Below, in pieces: positions 32,531 through 43,260 of a DNA stretch of 64,000 nt (positions are counted from its first letter, which is position 1; each line of letters opens with the position of its first letter). This stretch comes from Solea solea (lineage: Eukaryota; Chordata; Actinopteri; Pleuronectiformes; Soleidae): the NCBI RefSeq assembly GCF_958295425.1, contig NC_081140.1:12051433-12115432 (forward strand), written 5' to 3'. Below the pieces are notes generated by a model. It saw only the letters and a program-made list of their open reading frames with translations. It searched no databases and was not told where the DNA came from. The translations under genes were made by a program, and so were the position numbers.

Positions 32531-33815
32531 TCCTCAAACTGATATGTCACTGTATTTTCAATTGGTAGTTAATTGGTGCTCTGTTTTTGTATATCTATAT
32601 CTTTTGTATATCTATCTTATATCTATCTATATATCTTTTCTTTATGTTCTTGGGGTCTATTCATATATTCTACCATATCTTTCATCTATTTGGAAAACAA
32701 TATGAACTTTTGTCCGAGGTTGACGCTGCTGATGTGTCAGCAAATGGCCTTGAGGGAAAACCTCAGCTAAAATGTCATCAAAAAGACAGATGTTGCCAAT
32801 AACACTAATGGTTCTTATGTTATAGTCTCCCAATAAGCCATGATAACGTGACATTGCACCATATTGACAATGATTGATTTGTCCTGAGTGTGAAGTATCT
32901 AAAGGCTAGGCTTTCTATTAATTTAAGTGTTTGTACTTATGAATCAAAACTCTGCATCCAGCCATAAACCTGCAGCTGCTCTGCATTATAGAAAGTACTT
33001 ACTAGAGCTGCATGATATGCTAAAATAAAACCTAATACCTTTTTGTAATTTTTGCATCAGGATTTATAATTTTTATGAAAATTCATGATTTGTTATATTA
33101 TTTGTTTGATATAGTGAATTTCTGCAGTACTGCAGAGTTTTATCATAATGCTATTCATTCATTTAAATACTTCTTGTGTCTCTTCATATGGATATTGCAC
33201 TTGGTGATATTGTGATTTTGATTATTTTGTGACTAAACTGTGTAGCCTTACTGCTGCATAATTCATTTAGATTTTGGTACTGACTACTTTCCTCTGTTTT
33301 TATATTTAAAACATATAGTGCGACTGGAGAAAACGATGTATTCTACTGCATCCCCTCTCCCGTGGGTATCTTCAGTCTTCTGTTGTCATTGAGGTAAGAC
33401 AAACTAATGATGCAGATATCTTGGAGAGACGGGCGTGATTTTGACGGGGATGTTACAACCGCTAAAGTAGTATCTATATTGTTCATAGAGAGCAACATAT
33501 TGATTTTTATCACGTCTGTTTTAAGGTCTATCGAGTGGTGTCGTAAGCACTCAATGCTACAGCCACTGTCAAAGGTTATTGACCAGTTTTCTCTCTCTCT
33601 ACGCCCTAAGCATCCCATCCATCTGTATGTCCTTTTAATTGCCCCGCAACCGGGAACCTGACAAGGATCCCACTGTCTGCTGTTACTGGAAACAGAGATA
33701 AATAATCTTGATAGACTGTACCATTGATTACTTGTCACATCTCTCTGTTGACGATACCAGTGCAAGGGGAACATCAGTTGGAATTGATCGGGATGAGTTT
33801 GTACCTTGAGTCGTG

Positions 33816-34015
33816 TGTGTGTGTTCCAGGTATTACACATGTTGTGGGGACCTAAATCTATTTACACACTCACATGATGGGGACTTGTCCTCCTTATGGG
33901 GCCAAAAAACTAGTCCCCATAATTTTAAGTTTTACATTTTAAGGTGAAGACATGTATGGTTAGGATAGGGTTAGGTTAAGCTTGGGTTAGGGTAGTAGTT
34001 ATGGTTTATGTGTGT
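33816..34015 (+). repeat. Dispersed fish repeat with 'ggggac' boxes and telomere-like tail
   Basis: After a GT tract come 'gttgtggggacctaaatc', 'gatggggacttgtcctcc', 'aaggtgaagacatgta' and 'ggttaggatagggttaggttaag'. This is the order seen in a very common teleost interspersed repeat. The TTAGG-like tail belongs to that repeat and is not a telomere. Confidence 0.6.
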
Positions 34016-34477
34016 GCAAGGGAAAACCCCTCTCATCAAGCAGTCCTTAGAGATAAATGTGTCTGTGGCCAACACCAGGCCTATCAATACTACTTCCACA
34101 AATTGTCTCTGGAACTCATCGTAATCTGTCTCCCATGCTGGATACCGAGTCCAGAAGCTGTTGTTAAAATGCACTTTTCTTCAGTACAAGCCAGCTCAGC
34201 TCATTAATCTGTCACATGCTACCCTCACTTTCTTCACTTGATCCATACTAAGCTTCCAAATGATAAATAAAAACCCACAACTTCTGTTTTTACTCACCAC
34301 AAAAGATAGGATTTACAAGAATAGGCTATTATTATTAGTATTATTGTTGTTAATGTTGTTGTTAGTTTTTTTAAGCATTATTTGTTTTTGTTTTTTTTAA
34401 TTACAGCAGGGCATGTCATGTAAATGTTACTTTCTTATCAAGTCACTCAACTCGCATTATGCAAACACTTTTGAAAA

Positions 34478-34493
34478 GGCCACTAGAGGGCGC
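34478..34493 (+). promoter_or_regulatory. CTCF-like motif, plus strand
   Basis: 'ggccactagagggcgc' fits the CTCF core CCASYAGRKGGCRS at every position. It points toward mecom, opposite to the minus-strand motif at 27311. A weaker plus-strand core ('cagggggcag') lies at about 35404-35413. Confidence 0.6.
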
Positions 34494-36424
34494 AATAGTA
34501 TAAGAATTTTAACAGTCATAGGCCGGCTGCCTTTGCCTCTGCTTTAAGAGGACGAACCACCCCCAGACCACATCTTGTGGTCTCTGTGCTTCATGTTCGA
34601 CGCCTCACGATTTAAATAATTGTATTAATTTAAAAGCCACTTAATTCAATATTTGTGACTTTTATTTTGTGCTCCAGGCCATTTCTGCGTCCCGTTATTC
34701 ATTCGCACACAAATGGCATAAAATGTGGTGGTGTTCTTTGTTTTTTTGCATCTTATTACAGTCCGCAATTATCATGAAGAAAACATGATAATCATATTTG
34801 GAGTAGTTTCAGATATTGCACGTGTGGCTTTTTTGGACAAAGTTATTAGAAATACTATATTAATACTATATTTTATGAGATCCAAAAGAAATGTGATCCT
34901 TCATATCATTTTATAAATATGGTGTCAATTAACATGATAACACCACGTACATTTTGACTAAAGCATCTTTTTTTTTTTTTTAAAGATCCTTAAATTAAAC
35001 GTATAATGTACGTGTTTTTCCCCCTTTGCTTGTCTATCTTTTATTTATACTCCTAAATCCTCTGCACGTAAAATGTGTCTTGAACCATATGTTTCCTCAC
35101 ACGGATGTGTTTTTCAGTTTGCTCTTTAGAATCGCACTTAAGCAAAGCATGACTTTAACCCCTATGACGTTTCTTTCATTTTTAATTATGATGTCAAAAC
35201 GACTTCATTTATTAAATACAAATTTAAAGGTGGGTGTTGAGTTACACAGGCTGCTACAGTCTCACTGGCTTCTGCAATCTCTGATTTTATATTTTATTTT
35301 AATCATGAAGAACTGATGATAACTGTATTTCTCCATCTTAGTCAGCATTATTTCTTTTCATCTTTGGCAGCAAGTGCGTTTGATTGGGTCGAGAATTCTC
35401 CACACAGGGGGCAGCACGTCCTGGGCCAAAAAGTCATTGCAAGTTCTCATACTATAAAGTAGAACATTCTAATTATTATTAGTTATTTATATTCGCCAAG
35501 TCGTTGTGATAATAGGTTGTAAAAAATATAAATTTTCATTCCAAACACAATTTGTCTAAAATTCAGTAGGCCTGGCCAAGACACAACGTGGGCCTCCAGT
35601 GTTGAAATGTTGTATTTCTTCTTCGTGGTTTTTATGTTTCTACTTATTTAAACCAGATTGTATTGTTAGAGATGTTCAGAAAATTCTTATTTATAAAATG
35701 TTTTATTTAGTTGATTCTGAGGCGCGTGTTTTTTTTTTTTTATTTATTTATTTAATAATTTAAATGGCATGAAGTCCATACCTCGTGCGAAGATTTCACT
35801 CATTTTATTATTTATTATTTGTAGACACGGGACGGGTTCGGTTGGACGAAACCGTGATAAATATCCCTGTTGATCACTTGATTGATTACCTTTCTCAAAG
35901 GTCACGCGGGCGCTGGTAATTTCCTTACGCCGGAGGCTCCCTTTTCACTTTTAGTCTGTGCCTCTGCAGCCTCACCACGCATCATGTTTTCCCTTTAACC
36001 CTTTAACAGCTGGACACGGTCCTACTGTAAAATAGCCTCATCAAGCACAGACTCTCTTTGAATCAACATTTATTTATTTTCAAACATAGATGCACGATAT
36101 AACTTTACTCGCTTTAAAAAACTAAAATAACGGGTGTTTGTTTGAGAATACAGCAACAAATGCAACAGTATAAGGTAATGTTTTTTTTTTTTTGGTTTGT
36201 ACTCACATCTGGGTCTCGAACCCAATTAATTTCTAATAATTACCAGCCACGGGGCTGCGGGGATCTCCGCGCCGCTCCGCCCTGCCACCGGGTTCAGCGG
36301 ATCATAATAAAATATGTATTGAAAGTGCTTCAGATGGGAGGGGGAGACGAGGGAGCGAGGAGTGAGTTATTGCGGTGAATGAAAACTGTTTCCATTTAGG
36401 CTAATTGAGCGCGCCGCCTGAAGC

Positions 36425-36425
36425 G

Positions 36426-36472
<47 letters not shown>
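36425..36472. repeat. (CT)n microsatellite
   Basis: About 48 bp of CT with one interruption, directly after the CpG-bearing 'gagcgcgccgcctgaagcgc', roughly 1.9 kb upstream of mecom exon 1. GA/CT tracts next to promoters often bind GAGA-type factors; here this is only a possibility. Confidence 0.93.
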
Positions 36473-37068
36473 CGTGTATAACGTGCGTGTGCACGCGACG
36501 CGCCACTCTCTGAAGAGGCGCAACTCACTTAATAGCACCATTTATGTCATTACAGTAGAGGTAGGGTGAGGTGCGAGCACAATAAAGCATCATTATTAAC
36601 CTCTCCTAACTCTGGAAATGGGGAACAGCGGTTCAGAAGAAGCCCCAGTTTAGTTTAGTTTAGCTTAGTTTGACTGTTTTTTTCTATTATTGTATGTGCA
36701 TCTACATTTCATAAACATGCAGATCTAATGTTGCATTATCATTATTATTTCAGGGGCTAACGGGAACATGTCTTCGCGGTGTGGACACTGCTTTGGTGTT
36801 TGCTCAGCGCTTATTTGCTCATATGCTTGATTTTATTTTCCATGACAATGCATGATGTCAGGACTTCAATCAGGTCCCAACACACTTTGGAATCGATAGC
36901 TACGAGTTCACAAGCCACTAAAGAGTTCACCTGCAAGGTCACTGTGATCTCATGGATCTAATTAATTGCCATTTACTTTAATTATAGGCCGTTCCTATCA
37001 ATGGACCTGTAGATTATAAACCTGCTTGGTATCAATGCTTGGCGACTCATTTTTCATAACGAAAATTA

Positions 37069-37084
37069 AGGGGGGGGGGGGGGG
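37069..37084. repeat. G-run of 16
   Basis: A homopolymer of G; its true length may differ because such runs are error-prone. Confidence 0.85.
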
Positions 37085-38171
37085 TGGTTGGAGAAATCAA
37101 TGATAAGAAATCATGATTGGCTGCTTTTGTGTGTGACTGATACTCTATTCTGCTGATGTGACTCAGTATCCAAATATGCCTCTATAAAAATGTTTATGTG
37201 ATAACAGCAGACATGCAGTGATTTTATTGACTTTTAGTGCTTGAATGGCATGCATTTATGAGTGCGGTCATTTTTCTTCAAATCCACAGCGAAAAAAGGT
37301 TGATGGGAAACATTATTCCAACCCACTGAGATGAAGGTTTGCTCCTCAGTCTTTTTCTTCTCTCTCCTTTTTTTTGCCTCTTATTTGATAGAGAGTTCTT
37401 CTTTCCAACTCAGGTCTAAATCATTGCTACTGAGCCTTAAGTAAACACCAAGTAATAATGAAATTTACATGCTGCAACAGAGACAAAGTGGCGCTGATAT
37501 TGAGCACTTTACTATAATAATCAGAGAGAGGGAGAGGATGTGGGAGGGGAAGTTTTTCATTCATTTTCTCCATACATACCCAAAACACGAAAAAAAATGG
37601 ATAACGTCTTTAATAACTGTACAAGTGAAACATGATCAATGTGACTTAACTTGAAAGGAAAAATATGCGCAACCCTGAGAATAAGGATTGTTAAAATAAT
37701 ATCAATGCCCTCGGTTGCTGGTCATATTGCCAAAAACATCCGTCGTGTTTAAACATCGCTCCCCACAGTCACCCTTAAAAAAAGAAAGAACATACATTTA
37801 ATGACAAATAAAAACAATTCAATAATTAATAAATGATAGCTTCCGCATGGGTTGTTGATTGAGTTGATTTTAACCTGCACTGGACGCGGCTCAAGTGCAA
37901 AGTTTTCTCACGTGCTAAATAAACAAGGACACGCGGCTGTGATGTGTGAGGATACAACCTCGAAGGGCATGTTTTCTTCTCCTTCCTCTTCTTTTTGCAG
38001 TGCGCCCCTCTTTCTCCCTCAGTAGTGAACACTTGAAAAGTTGACGCGGAAGGAGATGTCCGCGATGCGCCCCGCATCCTGACCAGATCAGGTTAATTTC
38101 AAAGTGATAAATCGTCCCAAACTTTTTCTGGCACTTGCTGCCGGCAGATCTGGGGTTGGGGGGCTGTGCGC

Positions 38172-38212
38172 ATGTGCGAAGGTGTCCCAGACTGACAATG
38201 CTGGAGAGATAG
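38172..38212 (+). other. Two short upstream ORFs in the presumed mecom leader
   Basis: ATG 38172 runs seven codons to TGA 38193-38195; ATG 38198 runs four codons to TAG 38210-38212. No further ATG occurs before the mecom start at 38321. If the leader begins upstream of 38172, both short frames would be translated first and could modulate mecom initiation. Confidence 0.35.
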
Positions 38213-38320
38213 CACGTTTGGATTGAGAAACCCCGAGAAAAGGACAGAGAAAAAACAAAAAAAGGAGGAAAAAAGATCCAAGAAAAAATCCAAACAAACC
38301 CACGCCGAGAGACTGGCAGC

Positions 38321-38357
38321 ATGAGGTCCAAAGGCAGGGCACGGAAACTGGCCACGA
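38321..38357 (+). CDS. mecom: mecom (MDS1-EVI1 / PRDM3) first coding exon
   Basis: ATG 38321 opens MRSKGRARKLAT, identical to the first 12 residues of the human MDS1/MECOM long isoform, and is followed by A|GTAGGT, a good donor splitting the next codon in phase 1. In human the exon also ends after one base of the Asn codon that follows Thr12. The paralogue PRDM16 begins MRSKARARKLAK, which fits less well. The start has A at -3. The full protein is a zinc-finger transcription factor of blood stem cells and several organs, and in this long form carries an N-terminal PR (SET-like) domain. That domain is encoded by later exons not present here. The leader is purine-rich (38220-38290). Confidence 0.85.
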
Positions 38358-38405
38358 GTAGGTGCAACATCCCTTTCTTTTTTTCCTTTTGAAACATGCC
38401 GTCTC

Positions 38406-38426
38406 ATATATATATATATATATATA
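38406..38426. repeat. (AT)n tract right after the mecom exon
   Basis: Alternating AT, about 50 bp into intron 1. Confidence 0.9.
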
Positions 38427-38699
38427 GATATACCTATGTACTGTCGCTGTTGTCACTGCGTCTAATAGTTTCTGTAACGACTTCATCTCTGTTGAGATGC
38501 ATGATGTCAATGATGATATTGTCGCGAGGAAAAAATCAAAAAGAAACGCTGTCAGCAGAGAAGCGTAAAGTTTAAAGTTGAGGGAGCGACGGAGGAACTT
38601 TCTGCGGGGCGTCCGCTTCACTATTGGAATTGCTGGTTGCATGTAGTGGGCGCTGTAGTGTATTATTGTAGGTTAAAAAATCCAATGTCCTGTGCGTCG

Positions 38700-38834
38700 T
38701 CAGTTGTATTGCAGTAGCTGCACGGTGCTGCAGTGAGAGGGGACGCTCGTCTCTTCAGTCTGCAGGAGCAACTTTAGGGGGAAAACGCAGATTGGTGGAG
38801 AGAAACAAGGAGAAAAGGAGGATTTAGACAGGAA
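38700..38834 (+). promoter_or_regulatory. Possible alternative first exon or promoter region of mecom
   Basis: A G-rich, leader-like stretch ('gcagtgagaggggacgctcg', then 'gagaaacaaggagaaaagg') ends in 'caggaATG|GTAATT', a plausible donor directly after an ATG. It lies 0.35-0.5 kb downstream of exon 1. No direct evidence of transcription is available. Confidence 0.25.
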
Positions 38835-39275
38835 TGGTAATTTTTTTTTCAGTGAGGGGAAACTTCTTTTTAATTCTGCTTGTGTGTCTGAGGCATCGAC
38901 TTCATTCCGACCTCATAATAATGCGTACTGTGTGTCTGGACTTGTATATATGTACCGTTCTGTAAAAAAAGAAAAGAGAAAAAAAAGAACCTTAATCAGA
39001 CTGTTTTAATTGTTTGTTTATGTGCTCCAGTTTTACACTTCACTGTTATTTGACTGTTGCGGTTTCTCACTCTGTTTTTGAAATTCATTAAGGCTAAAAT
39101 AACACTCTCAAAAGATTGCTAGTCTTTGATTAGATTGTTATTAAATCGATTCAATGAATTGCAACAACCGTAAGAATGTATGCAAGATGATTTATTTCGC
39201 TGTTCGTTCATCCCATTTTCTGCAGTCAATTATGAAAAAGGAGTATTTGTTTTAATCAAGCTCTTAGCGTTGTAA

Positions 39276-39277
<2 letters not shown>

Positions 39278-39321
<44 letters not shown>
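39278..39321. repeat. (GT)n followed by (GA)n
   Basis: About 32 bp of GT pass into about 11 bp of GA; compound microsatellite in mecom intron 1. Confidence 0.95.
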
Positions 39322-39966
39322 AATTTAACTTTAACGCTGACGTTTAACCAGTGGGGGTCCAACTATGAAATGCACACCATTGTGGAGTTGTATTAAGTTG
39401 TTTGTTGGTTTACTGATACATTTCTGTATTTATTTTCGAAAACCATTGAGAGTCAGAGGTGTCAGAGCCAGAATATGAGCAGCTCATGATACAGGACTGA
39501 CATAAGTTTCATATACAATGTTTTGAACGACATCATTATTTCTATAGGGTCCAGACTTTAGTGCCTCCTCTTGCACGAAGACCTATATTTTTTGACTTTA
39601 AATAAATAGATGCAACACACGTCTACCATGATTTTTGACATTTAATGCCGTTAAATAAGTAGCATGTTATTGAGAAGGTGTAACAAGTGATCAAATTAAA
39701 AAAGTGTCTCACAAACATGGGAAGTTTATTAACCATAACTTATTAAGTACTTGTGGCTATATATTGACACGTAACAGTTATTCAAATGAATTCAAATATT
39801 CGTTAGGAATTGCATCTGTTTTGTAAAAGCGTAATACACATTATACACATGCATCAATATGTAGAATATTGATAGTATATGTATTAATACGGTGTATTTC
39901 AACCATTTATGGGTGATGGATTTTGGCACCTAGTTCAAGTAGGCAGGTCATCATCAGCAAAAGCAG

Positions 39967-39998
39967 CATCATCATCATCATCATCACCACCATCACCA
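39967..39998. repeat. (ATC)n/(ACC) trinucleotide repeat
   Basis: Six or more ATC units with later CAC variants; non-coding. Confidence 0.88.
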
Positions 39999-41838
39999 TC
40001 AGAAAACATTTGTATTTCTTCCTCGCGGCCCTCAGGTTTGCCTCAAACGTAAAACACAAAACGTTGCTTGATTGTTTGTATTTCGGAGTATATTCTGCAC
40101 CCAAAGGCGAAAGATCAACAACTGCACCAACTTTATTTGGAAACCACTCAAGTCACTGGGAAATTATATAGGATGGAGTCCATTATTCGTCGTGTATTTA
40201 AAGGTTATTATGGGGATATTTCTACCTCTTAAGTCAGAATAGAGGGGGGAATGTTGTACGTCCCCGGAGGAGCGGGCCCACTCTGGACCACAGCCAGCTC
40301 TGCACTGTGTCAACAGTGAATATTTAAATTCCCAGACTCCTCATAAGGGCTCTGCTGGTAAATGTGTTCAGTGTGTGTGTGTATGTCCGGAGAAGTCGTG
40401 TTAAAACGGGCATGTGCGGGGCCAACTTGCAAAACGGTTGTGTGATTAAAAAAAGGAGAGAAGGTGTATGTAATGGAGGAGGTGGATTGATGGGGCGAAC
40501 TGATTAGTCCGCACGTCCAGATGTAATGCGGTGCGCCACAGGACTCGCTCTTGCTTCCCATCTAAGTTTAGCCAAGGCGCGCAGGCCGCACGCACCCCGC
40601 GGTGGATTGTGGTGCTCCGAATAGATGGAGAGGGGGGTTTCGATGAGTCTGATCTCGGTGTAGACCTAATTAAACACCCACTTAACATATTTGCGTCTCA
40701 ATAAAAACTATGTCACGTATAATTCGTTGAGAGGGGCTTTGATATACTTAGGAGAATTTAAATAACGATTACCTCACACAATCCATTTAAGACTAATGTT
40801 GGGATTTGCAGATCTCGTTATGTAATAGAAAAAAGGTTTATTTAAATGATCATATGCTACAAAGAAGTGACATTGACCATGCACATGTCTGCAGGCATCA
40901 TGTGATCGTTTTTCACAACAAGTCTTTATTCACTTGCTTTGCCTGACATAATATAATATTATTGGCTGTAATTGTTCCAGATTAATTATTTTCACAGTGA
41001 CACAAAAGTTTTACATTTGCGCGTGCACGTGTACATAGTGTAGGGCTCGGTCGTCTCTCTTCTCTCCGCGTGCAGCTGAGGAGCGCGTCGTCCTCCTTCA
41101 CATTGTGCAATTGGCCTGCACTTGTATGGCGGAGCTCATTAAAACGGTTAATGGATCGGTCCATTTAAAGGTGAGGGAGGAGCGGCCAGCGCGAGGAAAG
41201 TGTAATAGAGACCCTCATTATAGCAGTCCTTGTTGTCCCAAAGTGGAGCTGGTGCCATGCTCAGGACACAACTGTGCAATATTTAGGTTCAAGAATCACT
41301 GGGGCCTGTGGCAGTCACTTCACATCCAAGTTGTATTGGCTTATGTCAGTTATTGATATAAAAAAAAAAAATCGATATTCAAATATATTTGAATGTTGAT
41401 GCTAAAGTAAAATAGTTTCCATCACTGGCAGTGTAACTGGGGTTTTAATGATTTTTGCTTGTGTTTTTATTTTTATTTTTTTAAGACCTCGGTGCAAGAG
41501 TTGCTGTGTTTGCCTTATAGAGTTGAAAGATAGTCGGGCGTGAAATGCTCACTTGCACTTGAAGAAAAAGCACTTGTACCATTGACACACAAATGCTTGT
41601 TGAGTAAAAGGTCTCTGTCAGTAGGAGTTAAGTTACATTTTCCACTTAAGTGTCGTGGCTGTGTAACAATTATGTGAGCTGCCTTTAGAAGGGTGTACAG
41701 CATGCGATCATGCAGTGCAGCATTTCTGCTTGTTATAGGGCGGCAGCTGAATGCTTGTCAAAAGCATATCAGAGACTTATATGTTCACAGATGGACATGC
41801 AGAATTTGTGAGTGTGTTAACCGTGTTCTGAGGTACAA

Positions 41839-41864
41839 GTGTGTGTGTGTGTGTGTGTGTGTGT
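41839..41864. repeat. (GT)n microsatellite
   Basis: An uninterrupted GT run in mecom intron 1. Confidence 0.94.
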
Positions 41865-43079
41865 TTTAGTGCGTTTTTCGGGTGGCGCAGGGGGAAGGTT
41901 GACTGTGACCCATGCCCTCTCATCTATCAACGCCCCCATCTGTCTGACATGTCATCCACTTTCCTCCTCTCTTGCGATGGGAGAAGGGTTCCTCTCTCCC
42001 TCCCTCTCTCAGAAAATTGGTCTTTTGGAAGGTCCCTGATGTTAATGAGTCGTCCAGGACTTGGTCTCAGGGCTGTAAACACAGAGCTGATGAGGTTAGT
42101 GGTTTGTTTATGTACTGTTGTCACCCGCTTGAAGGATGGCCCCTGTCCCAAGCAACTAGGGAGCTTCCAGGCCCCGTCATGGGTTCCCTCTCAGGCCCTG
42201 ACACAGCAGCTCTGCCCCAGGGGCTTCTCTGCTGTCTCGACTCCCCCTTTTTCCAGCTGTGCTCCATGCTCTCCTCCATCTCAGTCCCTTTTTATGCAAG
42301 GAATTTCATAATGACAGAAAAAGCACACAAATAGGCAGTCAGTTTTTAAAATGCTATGCGTTTGTGGCTGATGAACAAGTAACAGTGCACAATGGCTGTG
42401 CGATAGTGTTTGTAGTTGTGAGTGTGTATGTCACGGTAAGGGGATGGGGGGCATGGTGCAGTAGCCCAGACACAGCAGTGTGGGAACACCAAGGGATGGA
42501 TGAAGGCAGAGGAGGGTGGGAGGCGGGTGTGCAGCAACATGTCAAGCCTGGGAACGACTGCGTGTGTGTTTACCACAGGGAAACCGTACCAACACAGAAC
42601 AATGAGAGCGCCGTACCCCTTCAAAATAAAAAAGGCATTTCTGCTTTCTTCTCCCCCCCCCAAAGGTCATGGAGTTAGAGATAGGGAGTCCACACAAAAG
42701 CCTCCTGTCTGTCGACAGTCTGGTCTGGCCCAGGACGGTGCCAAGGCTGAGGTCATTATCAACAGAGCACTCCCAAGCTAAGCATATTTTTATAGATTGT
42801 GCTTGTGTGTGTGTTTGCTGGAAAGGGAGGCGAGGGTGTGAATGTGCTTATTTGGTCGGGCCGACTGTGTGTACGTGCACGCTTTAGTGTATATGCACAA
42901 AAACAAAGGCTCTCTGCAGAGTACACAGCGATGTCAAATCCATGACGTGCCTCCATTTTCTCATCACAAATTGGTTCGAGATAAATGGCATTTTGCTGAG
43001 TTGAAAAGTTTACCCAGACATCAAACTGATTTGTGTGTCGTTATGATGTCTGAGAAGTTATAATGTTAACAGATTGCTG

Positions 43080-43260
43080 ATGGGGCGGTTCGCCCGCGCT
43101 ATTAATGAGGCAGCGGGAACCTACCACTCCTTGGCATGCTTTGAGAAGAGATGTCTGTTAGCTAATTAAAGAAACTCAATCACTTTATACTCCAATCAAT
43201 TACCTGGAGCAGGTGGTAGAAACAGGGCCCGACACTCTGGCCTCATGTCTCACATCAGCT
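43080..43260. promoter_or_regulatory. Candidate conserved enhancer block
   Basis: A non-repetitive 180-bp stretch with many homeobox-type cores ('attaatgagg', 'gctaattaaag', 'caatcaattacc'), a CAATCA and a CAGGTGG E-box ('gagcaggtgg'). No open frame and no transposon signature. The dense mixture of motifs is typical of vertebrate developmental enhancers, but conservation has not been tested. Confidence 0.35.

Larger units (their letters stand above)
24004..38171. other. Spacer between scn4b and mecom exon 1
   Basis: About 14 kb without a supportable complete gene. The left two thirds are AT-rich with degraded transposons (30310, 32215), a long (CA)n array (26657) and inverted repeats. From about 34.4 kb onward the DNA carries fewer repeats and short CpG-bearing patches (35.86-36.02, 36.24-36.55 kb), as expected for the flank of a developmental gene. 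Two stretches with promoter-like motifs but no recognisable gene lie near 31.03-31.33 and 31.88-31.93 kb. Confidence 0.6.

Noticed and set aside
33001..33240. A defined transposon at 'gctgcatgatatgc...gatattgtgattttgatt'
   Set aside because: It resembles a common fish repeat phrase, also seen near 6805 and 51470, but all copies are too decayed to assign.
33930..34000. TTAGGG-like repeats as interstitial telomere
   Set aside because: The TTAGG-like words are irregular and belong to a dispersed fish repeat with preceding 'ggggac' boxes; similar words at 49686-49740 are also irregular.
38321..38357. The exon as the start of prdm16 instead of mecom
   Set aside because: PRDM16 begins MRSKARARKLAK in mammals; here position 5 is Gly and position 12 is Thr, both as in MECOM. 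The difference is only two residues, so some doubt remains.
38088..38642. A 184-codon minus-strand open frame over the mecom exon
   Set aside because: It is Phe/Leu/Ser-rich because it reads the complement of the purine-rich leader and crosses an (AT)n tract; no domain and no supporting splice signals.
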